Below are positions 18,238 to 26,032 of a DNA stretch of 26,032 nucleotides, one piece after another. The notes below the pieces were generated by a model that saw nothing but the letters and a program-made list of their open reading frames with translations, had not been told where the DNA came from and searched no databases. Source of the stretch: a virus; IMG/VR virus record IMGVR_UViG_3300007510_000060, positions 1 through 26,032 of that record; one strand, 5' to 3'. The position numbers and the translations under genes were made by a program. Position 1 is the first letter of the stretch; the number at the start of each line of letters is the position of its first letter.

Positions 18238-21200
18238 ATGCCCAAGTTTAAGTCTTCCATAAAAGTAGGCGCGCTCGAAAGTCTTACTGGCAATACCACG
18301 CTGTTGCATCTAGGTACAGATAATCGTGTGGGTATAGGAACAACCAAGCCGGAAACCAAATTGCATGTTGATGGTGCAATTACTGCGACTGGTTTGGTTC
18401 TTCCTCCTGCTGTGCTTTCAGACCAAGGAGACTCTGCTACTGCATTTGGATTTAATCCAAACTTCACTGAATGGAATGGTGCAGTAGCAAATGGATACAT
18501 TCAAACAGGCGACGGAATAGTTCAGGAATCTTCTGATTCTAATTTGGGTGGAGCATCTGCTCGCTTTAATGACGCAGAAGCAATATGGACAAGGCAAGTT
18601 GAATTTGCTTCTCCTTTGTATGCTAATGTATTCTTTCAGGGGACGATGACCTATAAGTATGAGAGGCACTCTGACGGAGAGCCCGGTCTTGCGATTACAT
18701 TAACACACAGAGCAAAGGGTGACACCAGTGGAAGCACTGATGATACCACCTTCATCGTTCCCACATACGACACAAACCGAGCCCCAGCCTCTGGCTGGCA
18801 GACTGTTCCTTGGAGAGCGTACACGCCCCCAAACAGAGAAATAACACATTTACAAATACAAGTTGTTTCTACTGAGGGCGATGTTAGTGGAACCAATGAT
18901 GGTGGAGGCGGAACCGCAACTACGCTTGGTGGTGGAATTGATTATGATTGGTATATAGATGGATTTAGCTTTGCATTTATGCATCCTGATATGCGTCTTG
19001 ATCAGCTAGGTAGGATTACAGGTGCGTATATTGCTTTTGCTGCAATTGATGATGCTCATATTAAGAATTATATCGCATCTACGAGTTCAAGAATTTATGA
19101 TAACCCTTCCGGTCAACCAACTGCATTGCCAGAGGGTCATCCTAATTATCCAGAATTTGGTACAGATGGAACTGGGTTTCTTAGTGATGCCTTGGTCGCA
19201 AACAGCAGCTATGCTGCTGGCTGGAGTATTGATAAGTCAGGAAGTATCAAGGCAACTAATATCAATATCTATGGTAGTGACGGGCAAATTCTTATTCGCG
19301 GAAGCGGAGTCGATACTGACGGAAGAAATAATCCTTTCTTCGATTGGGTCAATAGCCCAACACCACCAAGACTTTCTGATCTAGACCCCGGAGCATCAAC
19401 ATATCTTTATGGGCTTGCTTTTGAGGAGAGCAACAAATCCGATCTCAGAGCCAATGTAGGATATTTGGCAGAGAGTGGTCTTTCTTCTGAAACGATTAGT
19501 GTAAATGCACATTCAACGTATTTTGCCAATGTTGTGACTGGACCAACGGGCGGTTTGGGTAGCAATCTTGCCAATGGTGTGATTACATTTAATGGAATTT
19601 CAACAAATGCTCCTCCGGGCTCTATTGTAACAGGTGAAAATAAAAATGTCATTAAAAACCAAGATGGATATATTCTATTCCTTGCAAACACTGAAAAATG
19701 GGATACCAATATTGGGGCCAAACAAAAATATCATGCAAACACTTTGCTTGGTGAGTATGGTCTTTATGTTTTAGGTACTCCTACGGTTGGCGGGTGGCTT
19801 TATCATCCTCACGGAAATAATACATGGTACACAATTGATTCCACACAATCGGGGGATCGTCTACATGAAAATGATTTCTTGGTTGTTGGTCGTATTGCAA
19901 CAGATGGTGAAGGTAAGATTCGTAAAGATAAAACTTTTGTTCAGCCACCCAGGCACCCGGATTCAATTACCTCTCCAGAAGCGCAGGGTTCTTATCCTCC
20001 AATTGGAATTACTGCTGGCGGTATTCTTTTTGCAGACATTCATATAAACCAATGGAACCATACAGCAAATGCCGGTGAAGTTCAATTTACGAACCAGAGA
20101 AATCTTCCTAATACACGATTTACATTCATTCATCCGGGCACAGATGATCCGTCAGATAGCGTTCGATATACAGTCAATGGTGCCTATGGTGTTCTTACAA
20201 GCCTTGAAGATTTTCCTGGCAGTCGATATATTACCTTTATTGGCGGAAATAAAAATAGAGCAATGCCCGGAGGTGGGTCTGGGTTTTCTTTGGATACGGG
20301 TCATTCTCCTGACTTTATTGCAGCCTTTCCTCTTGGTGATAAGTGGTATTATAATCAAGATGAAGGAGAATTTGCAGAGTTTATTCCTGATTCCAAAGAC
20401 TGTATTGTTGCCCGAGTAGATGCAAATGGTTCTGTTGGTCAATTGACCAATCTATATCGTTATGCGGACAGAGAGGCTGTAACTGCGGAGGGTGCAACGC
20501 TTTCAGATATGATCATTGATCCCCCGCTCGGAATTGATGCGGGCGGACTGGTCTTTGCAGACCTAACGATAAATAGAGAATTTGTAACAGACGATGTGTT
20601 CAAACAAAATTCTGGATTTATTGCTATCACAAATTCAGAAAATGTTCCTAATCAAAATGAATTCTATGTAATTCATCCCAATAATGGAAACAACTTCTTC
20701 ACTGCGAATGTTGGAAGGGGTGTTGCAACAAGTCTGAATCCAGATAATGATGTATATGGCACAAGGCATATTGCGTTTGTTGGTGGAGACAACAGAACCT
20801 TGCCTGGATATGTTCCGCGATTTCCTGAAATTTTATCTCATTATAATGTAGCAAATGATTTTATTGCGGTTTCAAAATATGACGATCAAGGAAACCCAAG
20901 ATTTGATGGCAAGTGGTATTATGATCCGGGTACAGGCATCTCTGAATCTCACACATTCACGCCGATTGCAAACGACTTTATTATTGCTACAATCAATTCA
21001 TTCAACCCGGATACTGTGGGTATTGACCAAATTAATAGATGGGCAGCAAAAGAAGGCACACTGATTATTAACGGGGTCGAAACAACCATCACCAGTCTCC
21101 GTGATTTATTAAACAATAGAATTGATACCACAAATAATTATGTGACTACTGCGATTGATCTTGCTCAGAATGCATATTCAAATGCAGTTGTGGCACAAGC

Positions 21201-24200
21201 CAATGCCGCACAGGCATTAGGTCTTCTAGATGGCGGAATCACTATCTATGTTGGTGAGGAAGGCGATGAGGCAGAAGGTGTCCCCGGATCTGTATTAGGT
21301 AATACAATATACAATTCGGCATTTGATTATAATGATCTTTGGATTAATACACATCCCGATAATGAATTTGTCGATGGTTCTTGGTCAACGAATGCAATTT
21401 TTAGATATTCAAATTCGTTGGGCGGTTGGGCACATAGCACAGAGACAGAAGTGTCTTCTGGAAAACAAAGAGGTCTTGGTTGGAGACACGATCGAACCAA
21501 TCCTCAAGGTCGTGCCTATTTGAAATCTTTGGAGTCGAGAGGATTTGCTGACCGAGCAACCGTCATCTATTATAGAGATCAAGCGGTTGCGGGTTATGGT
21601 CCAAACGTGGCAGTTATTTCTACAGATCCTAGTGATGTTGGATTGTTGAATTTTAATCCAGAAGGCGATCTTTGGTACGACACAAAAGATAATGATAATC
21701 ATCCTTATGTTTATAGAACAAATTCGTGGTTTAGTAAGAGCAATACCACACATCATGGATATGCAAATGGTATTGCAACAAAGGGTGAATGGGCACAGAC
21801 AGTTCATGGTCAGGTCGGCGGATTTGTTTATACGACATCTCCAACGGGATGGTACGATACTCGGGATAAAACATTCACCGAAGCGACTGACCAAACAGCA
21901 AGAGATTTTGCTCAAAATGCACTTGCCCTTGCAGCTAATTCTCAAAGCGCAGCCGATCGGGAAATACTTGCATTCTTTTCACCATACACAGGAACTGTTC
22001 CTGAAGCAACGGGTAATGGTGATGTTTGGATTCATACGGATAATGCTATCGTTGAAGCCACGGGAGCAAAGAATACTGCCTCTATTCATGTTGCCAACAA
22101 CCATACAGTTGGAGGAACCTGGGACGGTGTTGATCATCGTTGGTACTCTTCTCCTAACAATGCCATTGGTCGAATGTACCTTGACAGTTACTCGGCAGGC
22201 GTAAGGGGTGACTTTGATCGTGGTGGTTCAAATTATATGCCTCGCGGTTACTCTACGTTTGATGAACCCGCACATCTTTATAACTTTATTGATACGATGG
22301 GCTATGATAATTCAGAATCAACAGCAAGGAACGCTGCCAGAGGGGTTGCTCAGGGGTCAAAAGACCCATATCCAATTTATACGGAATCCCACACCAGCGG
22401 CACAGATATGTATCTCGAATTCGATCAGGATCGTTCTGCTCCCTCTGGCGGTCAGTATAGTCTAAAGGTAAATACAGGAACAACTACTACTGGTCCTTCA
22501 ATTCGCTATGGTGTATTTGCGAACACTGTCGTATTAGATACAACAAATCTTTATGATAAGTTTGGTATTGATATTCCAACTGGAAAGAAATGGATTCTCT
22601 CTTGGTATCAGAAATCCAACACTGCCCTTTTGGATGCAATGACCCAAACCGGATCTGATGGAACCGGGCTGTCGTTTGATTTATATTTGGCAAATTCTAC
22701 AAGCTACATGGGTTATACTACGAAGGGATATAACCTGCTCAATGCCGGAACTACGATGGACATTCAAACAAAGGATGTCTGGCAAAGAAACTATATTATA
22801 TTTGATTTTACTTCGGGAACCGCAACGGGTTCCGATTACAGTGATACAGGCTCTCCAATAGGGCATGGCAACTTAAACACAATCAACCGAGTGATTCCAT
22901 ATTTTAATGTTAATGCAAATACTTCAGCAGGCGCAGTAACATATTGGCTCGATTCGGTTCAGTTAGAAATGGTTCCGAATACTGTATTTACCCCATCTTC
23001 ATTCAAGGAGCCCTCAGATAAGAATGCGATTGTCTTTGGTCGTGAGATTTCTGATGGTAAGGTTGTTACTCATTATTATAATACAAGCGAAACCGGATAT
23101 ACACATGGGCCCCAAGCAAACGTAACACCATCCGGTTATCCTAATCCAGAACCACATGGGGATTTCCTTGTTGATACCAGTAACAACAATATTATGTATC
23201 GGTATTATCAAAAACATCCAAGTGCCAGAACATTTGACGCATTAGAGTCTACCTTTGCTCAGACACTAAACTATTCGCCACCAACGGATTCTGATGGGGA
23301 TGGTTGGTATATTATTGCAGATGAAAGAACTGCCAACGCACTCTCTACTTCCCATGACGCTCTTGCAAATGCAGCAACAGCACAGGCTGCTGCGGATCGA
23401 GAGATACTTGCCTTCTTCCAGGCAAGCGAACCAACAGCATCGGGTAACGGCGACATCTGGATTGATACTGATAAGTATGCTACTCTTAATACAAGCGCAA
23501 TTAATATTTGGAATGCAGGATATAATTCGGGAGTGGGTCAATGGGAGGTATCGACAAATAGCGCAATCGGTCTTGTATATCTTAATGCCTATCTTGCTGA
23601 TCGAAAGGCATCCCGAGCAGAATCGCTCGCGTTTAACATTACTGGAGCCTCAAACAATTTCCCAATTTATCCAGATGCAAACGGCATTTATGTTGGCGCA
23701 ACGGGTAATGTCGCATTCTATCGCAACAGTAAGACAGAGTATCTTCAGGATCAACCACTGTCTGGTGATAACAAAGGCGCAGTATATGCTTCAAGTCGAG
23801 GGTCGGATTTAGTTGGACCCAACGGAAAGATATGGTATCCTTATAGTTCAGGTTTTGGTGTCCCAGAAGTTGGGCATGTTTCGACATCATACTACTCTCC
23901 CGCACCCGCCTCGCCCGGGGATCGGACAGTAACAAACTCAACATTTTCTTCTGTATATCTCATGTATACCAATATGAATGCATCCACACGATTTTCTATT
24001 GGCGGTGAGACTTTTGGTGAGCATGATCACTTTATTCCTGTCGTGTGGGATAAACAGTTATATAATGGCGGTGGGTCTTGGAGGGCGCAGACGAAGAGTG
24101 GAACATTCTTTGATTTTGCTCCCGATCCTGCAAATGGCGACTTTATTGTTGCGCAGCTCCATAGACCTGAAACAAATCCAGAAGGTATTGCTGATATAGA

Positions 24201-26032
24201 TTCGTATGTATTCAGAACACTTCCCGTTCAGACTCAAACTTATACAGACGGAAAGATCGTTACTCATTATTATAATACAAGCGAAACTGGATACACACAT
24301 GGACCCCAAGCAAACGTAACACCAACTGGGCTATTGAATCCAGAACCCCATGGCGACTTCCTTGTTGACACCAGCAATAACAATATTTTGTATCGGTATC
24401 ACCAGAAGATTCCAAGTGCCCGTGCCTTTGATGCAACAGACTCCACGTTTGCACAGACCCTAAACTATTCTTCACCTACATCAATATCTGAAGATGGTTG
24501 GTATATTATTGCGGACGATAGAGTTGCAAACAATGAACGGTACGCATCAAATACACATGTATGGCTTGCAAACACGTCTAATTGGGCTCGCGACATTCAG
24601 ACGGATCTTTCGCCCGGCGGCAATACATTCGTGTGGGTCAATCTTGCACTTGCAAATGCCCAGTACGCGAACGGGCAGGCATTTAATGCAAATGCCGCTG
24701 CGTACCTTGCTTGGGCAGCAGCCGATCGTGAAATTATAGCGTTCTTTGTACCATACACTGGCACGGTTCCTGAAGCAACGGGGAATGGAGATGTGTGGAT
24801 TCAAACTGATAATGCAATTGACAATTACGGGGCAATTAATACAGCCGCAATTCATGTTTCAAATACTCGTCATGGGGGAACACAGGACGCCGGAACTCCT
24901 CCCCATTATTGGTATACTTCGCCAAACAATGCAATTGGTTTAATATATTTAAATGCATATGCACAAGGTCGAATAGTCTCGGACGACAAACAGGTTGTTC
25001 ATTACGATACTCATTATCCAACTGATGCCTCTCCCGGCGATACTGTATTTGGTCCGCAAGCAAATACAACACCAACGGGTCGGGGGAACCCGCAGCCACA
25101 TGGTGATCTTTGGATTGATACTGGCAACAATAATATTATGTTCCGGTATCATCAAAAAGATCCCTCTGTTCGGATTTATAAAAACGACGGTGCCGATGCA
25201 GATTCTGATTTTGCTCAGACTGCATTTTATGGGATAGCAACTCCGGGCACATCGAAGGACGGTTGGTATGCTCTTGAAGATCCTCGTATCGCAAACAATC
25301 AACTTTATACAAGCAATCTTCAAATTTGGTTGGCTAATACCGATGCATGGGCTCGCGACATTCAGACGGATCTTTCGCCCGGCGGCAATACACATGCATG
25401 GATTAACTTTGCGTTTGCTAATGCCATATATGCAAATGGCGTTGCCTACAATGCAAACGCAGCAGCCTATCTTGCGCAGGCAGCAGCCGATCGTGAAATT
25501 TTAGCATTCTTTAACAATTACACAGGCCCAATTCCGAATGCAACAGGCAACGGTGATGTCTGGATTCAGGTTGATAATTTAATTGCATCAAGCGGAACGA
25601 TGAATGCTGGTGCGATCCATGTTGCCAACAACCATACAGTTGGAGGAACCTCGGACGGGGACGGGCATCGTTGGTACTCTTCCCCCAACAATGCAATTGG
25701 TTTGATGTATGCGCAAAGCTATGCGTCAGGAATCTCTGGTTCTTATCAACGCGGCGACAACATCATGCCTCGGGGATATTCTTTGTGGGATGCTCCTCTC
25801 ACAGATTATCTACCAGCCACTTTTGATGATATGTATAGCAATAAAAGCTCATTACCCTCACCCTCTGGTAATATACCCGAGCCCTATCCGCTTTTGTATT
25901 ATGATGATCCGTACTTTAAAATTAGCGGAGGCACTCGATATCAAGATTTATCAAATGTTGCAATTGACACTTCTGGTGGTGCCAATTCATATATTGGAGG
26001 TTCGAGTCTAAGAATAACAACCGCAGTACAGC
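18238..26032 (+). CDS. Giant modular tail-fibre / central-fibre protein (3' end outside the window)
   Basis: Reading every codon from the ATG at 18238 (just after an in-frame TGA at 18232-18234) shows no stop before the window end, so at least 2598 residues are encoded. The N-terminus has GIGTTKPETKLHVDG (about 31-46), a common phage-fibre opening. A beta-sandwich-like region follows (about 60-250), then ITGAYIAFAAIDDAHIKNYI (about 260-280) and AGWSIDKSGSIKATNINIYG (about 327), the style of lambda J-like tip and DUF1983 fibre proteins. Residues 589-921 hold two related D repeats. From ~1109 on come B, A and C repeats built round GD-[VLI]-W-[IY]-DT motifs, with a sandwich module at ~1382-1590 (WILSWYQKSN, YWLDSVQLEM). 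The role is inferred to be host-surface contact. AGGA at 18223-18226 is the probable ribosome-binding site. Confidence 0.8.
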   Translation, partial: MPKFKSSIKVGALESLTGNTTLLHLGTDNRVGIGTTKPETKLHVDGAITATGLVLPPAVLSDQGDSATAFGFNPNFTEWNGAVANGYIQTGDGIVQESSDSNLGGASARFNDAEAIWTRQVEFASPLYANVFFQGTMTYKYERHSDGEPGLAITLTHRAKGDTSGSTDDTTFIVPTYDTNRAPASGWQTVPWRAYTPPNREITHLQIQVVSTEGDVSGTNDGGGGTATTLGGGIDYDWYIDGFSFAFMHPDMRLDQLGRITGAYIAFAAIDDAHIKNYIASTSSRIYDNPSGQPTALPEGHPNYPEFGTDGTGFLSDALVANSSYAAGWSIDKSGSIKATNINIYGSDGQILIRGSGVDTDGRNNPFFDWVNSPTPPRLSDLDPGASTYLYGLAFEESNKSDLRANVGYLAESGLSSETISVNAHSTYFANVVTGPTGGLGSNLANGVITFNGISTNAPPGSIVTGENKNVIKNQDGYILFLANTEKWDTNIGAKQKYHANTLLGEYGLYVLGTPTVGGWLYHPHGNNTWYTIDSTQSGDRLHENDFLVVGRIATDGEGKIRKDKTFVQPPRHPDSITSPEAQGSYPPIGITAGGILFADIHINQWNHTANAGEVQFTNQRNLPNTRFTFIHPGTDDPSDSVRYTVNGAYGVLTSLEDFPGSRYITFIGGNKNRAMPGGGSGFSLDTGHSPDFIAAFPLGDKWYYNQDEGEFAEFIPDSKDCIVARVDANGSVGQLTNLYRYADREAVTAEGATLSDMIIDPPLGIDAGGLVFADLTINREFVTDDVFKQNSGFIAITNSENVPNQNEFYVIHPNNGNNFFTANVGRGVATSLNPDNDVYGTRHIAFVGGDNRTLPGYVPRFPEILSHYNVANDFIAVSKYDDQGNPRFDGKWYYDPGTGISESHTFTPIANDFIIATINSFNPDTVGIDQINRWAAKEGTLIINGVETTITSLRDLLNNRIDTTNNYVTTAIDLAQNAYSNAVVAQANAAQALGLLDGGITIYVGEEGDEAEGVPGSVLGNTIYNSAFDYNDLWINTHPDNEFVDGSWSTNAIFRYSNSLGGWAHSTETEVSSGKQRGLGWRHDRTNPQGRAYLKSLESRGFADRATVIYYRDQAVAGYGPNVAVISTDPSDVGLLNFNPEGDLWYDTKDNDNHPYVYRTNSWFSKSNTTHHGYANGIATKGEWAQTVHGQVGGFVYTTSPTGWYDTRDKTFTEATDQTARDFAQNALALAANSQSAADREILAFFSPYTGTVPEATGNGDVWIHTDNAIVEATGAKNTASIHVANNHTVGGTWDGVDHRWYSSPNNAIGRMYLDSYSAGVRGDFDRGGSNYMPRGYSTFDEPAHLYNFIDTMGYDNSESTARNAARGVAQGSKDPYPIYTESHTSGTDMYLEFDQDRSAPSGGQYSLKVNTGTTTTGPSIRYGVFANTVVLDTTNLYDKFGIDIPTGKKWILSWYQKSNTALLDAMTQTGSDGTGLSFDLYLANSTSYMGYTTKGYNLLNAGTTMDIQTKDVWQRNYIIFDFTSGTATGSDYSDTGSPIGHGNLNTINRVIPYFNVNANTSAGAVTYWLDSVQLEMVPNTVFTPSSFKEPSDKNAIVFGREISDGKVVTHYYNTSETGYTHGPQANVTPSGYPNPEPHGDFLVDTSNNNIMYRYYQKHPSARTFDALESTFAQTLNYSPPTDSDGDGWYIIADERTANALSTSHDALANAATAQAAADREILAFFQASEPTASGNGDIWIDTDKYATLNTSAINIWNAGYNSGVGQWEVSTNSAIGLVYLNAYLADRKASRAESLAFNITGASNNFPIYPDANGIYVGATGNVAFYRNSKTEYLQDQPLSGDNKGAVYASSRGSDLVGPNGKIWYPYSSGFGVPEVGHVSTSYYSPAPASPGDRTVTNSTFSSVYLMYTNMNASTRFSIGGETFGEHDHFIPVVWDKQLYNGGGSWRAQTKSGTFFDFAPDPANGDFIVAQLHRPETNPEGIADIDSYVFRTLPVQTQTYTDGKIVTHYYNTSETGYTHGPQANVTPTGLLNPEPHGDFLVDTSNNNILYRYHQKIPSARAFDATDSTFAQTLNYSSPTSISEDGWYIIADDRVANNERYASNTHVWLANTSNWARDIQTDLSPGGNTFVWVNLALANAQYANGQAFNANAAAYLAWAAADREIIAFFVPYTGTVPEATGNGDVWIQTDNAIDNYGAINTAAIHVSNTRHGGTQDAGTPPHYWYTSPNNAIGLIYLNAYAQGRIVSDDKQVVHYDTHYPTDASPGDTVFGPQANTTPTGRGNPQPHGDLWIDTGNNNIMFRYHQKDPSVRIYKNDGADADSDFAQTAFYGIATPGTSKDGWYALEDPRIANNQLYTSNLQIWLANTDAWARDIQTDLSPGGNTHAWINFAFANAIYANGVAYNANAAAYLAQAAADREILAFFNNYTGPIPNATGNGDVWIQVDNLIASSGTMNAGAIHVANNHTVGGTSDGDGHRWYSSPNNAIGLMYAQSYASGISGSYQRGDNIMPRGYSLWDAPLTDYLPATFDDMYSNKSSLPSPSGNIPEPYPLLYYDDPYFKISGGTRYQDLSNVAIDTSGGANSYIGGSSLRITTAVQ
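20002..20424 (+). repeat. Fibre repeat D, copy 1
   Basis: Pattern: IGITAGGILFADIHIN ... FTFIHPG ... YGVLTSLEDF ... RYITFIGGNKNRAMPG ... DKWYYNQDEGEFAEFIPD ... CIVARVD. Copy 2 at 20527-21000 has the same order of motifs. The DNA is clearly diverged, so this duplication is older than those downstream. Confidence 0.65.
20527..21000 (+). repeat. Fibre repeat D, copy 2
   Basis: Pattern: LGIDAGGLVFADLTIN ... FYVIHPN ... RGVATSLNP ... RHIAFVGGDNRTLPG ... GKWYYDPGTGISESHTFTPI ... FIIATI, parallel to copy 1. A fainter relative may lie near 23950-24240 (RFSIGGETF ... GGSWRAQTKSGTFFDFAP ... DFIVAQL). Confidence 0.65.
21562..21876 (+). repeat. Fibre repeat B, divergent first copy (B0)
   Basis: VIYYRDQAVAGYGPNVAV ... 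PEGDLWYDTKDN ... YVYRTN ... GWYDTRD lines up with the order of motifs in the later B copies (HYYNTSETGYTHGPQANV ... PHGDFLVDTSNNN ... YRY ... GWYIIADER). It is much more diverged than B1 and B2 are from one another. Confidence 0.5.
21949..22200 (+). repeat. Fibre repeat A, copy 1
   Basis: AADREILAFF ... TGNGDVWIHTDN ... SIHVANNHTVGGT ... HRWYSSPNNAIGRMYLDSY. It shares a 34-base exact run with copy 4 (22087-22120 against 25618-25651). It is followed, as copy 4 is, by a segment with MPRGYS and then a beta-sandwich start. Confidence 0.85.
23053..23340 (+). repeat. Fibre repeat B, copy 1
   Basis: DGKVVTHYYNTSETGYTHGP ... PHGDFLVDTSNNN ... FAQTLNYS ... GWYIIADER. It is very close to copy 2 at 24247-24531, with exact DNA runs of 29 bases (from 23065) and 21 bases. 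Confidence 0.85.
23389..23604 (+). repeat. Fibre repeat A, copy 2 (shortest)
   Basis: AADREILAFFQASEPTASGN followed by GDIWIDTD ... WEVSTNSAIGLVYLNAYLAD. The HVANNHTVGGT stretch of the other copies is replaced by a shorter segment. It directly follows B copy 1 with an Ala-rich linker (ALANAATAQA). Confidence 0.75.
24247..24531 (+). repeat. Fibre repeat B, copy 2
   Basis: DGKIVTHYYNTSETGYTHGP ... PHGDFLVDTSNNN ... FAQTLNYS ... DGWYIIADDR. It is the nearest relative of copy 1. It begins the first complete B-C-A unit (24247-24969). Confidence 0.85.
24583..24717 (+). repeat. Fibre repeat C, copy 1
   Basis: WARDIQTDLSPGGNTFVWVN followed by LALANAQYANGQAFNANAAA. The first 45 bases (24583-24627) are identical to 25348-25392 in copy 2. 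The Ala/Asn-rich second part is probably helical. Confidence 0.85.
24718..24969 (+). repeat. Fibre repeat A, copy 3
   Basis: AADREIIAFFVPYTGTVPEA, TGNGDVWIQTDN ... AAIHVSN ... HYWYTSPNNAIGLIYLNAYA. It directly follows C copy 1 without a linker. Confidence 0.85.
24982..25299 (+). repeat. Fibre repeat B, copy 3
   Basis: DDKQVVHYDTHYPTDASPGD ... FGPQANTTPTGRGN ... PHGDLWIDTGNNNIMFRYHQ ... DGWYALEDPRIANN. It is intermediate in divergence, with an extra DASPGD segment. It begins the second complete B-C-A unit (24982-25731). Confidence 0.8.
25348..25482 (+). repeat. Fibre repeat C, copy 2
   Basis: WARDIQTDLSPGGNTHAWIN, FAFANAIYANGVAYNANAAA. Its first 45 bases are identical to C copy 1, after which the DNA diverges abruptly while the protein pattern is kept. 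Confidence 0.85.
25483..25731 (+). repeat. Fibre repeat A, copy 4
   Basis: AADREILAFFNNYTGPIPNA, TGNGDVWIQVDN ... AIHVANNHTVGGT ... HRWYSSPNNAIGLMYAQSYA. It is closest to copy 1, 3.5 kb upstream, rather than to its neighbour copy 3. After it come MPRGYS and the beginning of a sandwich-like segment (IGGSSLRIT), cut by the window end. Confidence 0.85.

Noticed and set aside
21409-21945. A 178-residue open frame on the - strand
   Set aside because: It lies wholly opposite the giant fibre frame, whose motifs are clear here. Its translation is rich in Cys, Ile and Arg without any domain pattern. It is a shadow of biased codon use.
19022-23812. Several + strand frames of 100-172 codons at 19022-19384, 20069-20419, 21692-22204 and 23294-23812
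   Set aside because: All lie in other frames inside the open fibre gene, lack ribosome-binding sites, and translate to low-complexity or arbitrary sequence.
24949-25395. A 148-residue open frame on the - strand
   Set aside because: It mirrors the repeated fibre DNA. Similar antisense translations recur wherever the A, B and C repeats occur, as expected for shadows of repeats.
24583-25731. CRISPR-like spaced repeats
   Set aside because: The repeats are hundreds of bases apart, lie in frame within a coding region and encode matching protein modules.
18238-26032. Diversity-generating retroelement acting on the fibre
   Set aside because: Asn-rich codons and lectin-like modules raised the idea, but no reverse transcriptase gene or template/variable repeat pair with A-specific differences was seen in the window. 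It could still lie outside.

Overview
This window is a stretch of the late, virion-structure module of a large contractile-tailed (T4-like, myovirus) phage. All recognisable genes are on the + strand and packed with gaps of 0 to 38 bases. No host genes, tRNAs, integrase or transposase are visible. The order baseplate spike tail - gp25 - gp6 - gp7-like - gp8 matches the T4 baseplate block. The DUF4815-type giant protein that follows, the moderate GC content (about 40% by eye), and phrases seen in marine T4-like phages suggest a marine relative of the cyanomyoviruses. The host itself cannot be read from the sequence.

Layout. 1-361: C-terminal end of a gp5-type central spike (beta-helix-like). 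393-2675: gp25 and gp6, the core of the baseplate wedge, with gp25 starting at TTG and gp6 abutting it (TAAATG). 2694-7085: a 1463-residue protein whose first ~230 residues resemble the C-terminal core of T4 gp7 and whose remaining ~1200 residues are lectin/carbohydrate-binding-like beta-sandwich modules, one apparently nested inside another. 7092-8860: a perfect T4 late promoter octamer and gp8, also with a TTG start. 8894-17987: two consecutive genes (2024 and 995 residues) that together read like one cyanophage DUF4815-type structural protein, apparently split in two, with an unfamiliar ~330-residue Trp/Gly/His-rich domain at the start of the second part. 17991-18224: a small coiled-coil protein. 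18238 to the window end: a giant open reading frame of at least 2598 codons that never stops. It looks like a tail-fibre or central-fibre protein.

The giant fibre gene is the most interesting part. After a GIGTT...KLHVDG fibre-type N-terminus it becomes a mosaic of repeat families. They are arranged so that a B - (C) - A unit recurs about every 750 bases near the end, and a larger cycle (A repeat, MPRGYS segment, beta-sandwich start) recurs about 3.5 kb apart. Some copies share exact DNA runs of 29 to 45 bases, including third codon positions, which points to recent duplication or gene conversion. The same beta-sandwich type appears in the gp7-like protein, so binding modules seem to be shuffled between baseplate and fibre genes.

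Together the products would build the baseplate hub tip, the wedge ring (gp25, gp6, gp7-like, gp8), and peripheral baseplate and fibre structures that contact the host surface. The assignments rest on recalled family motifs, not on a database search.
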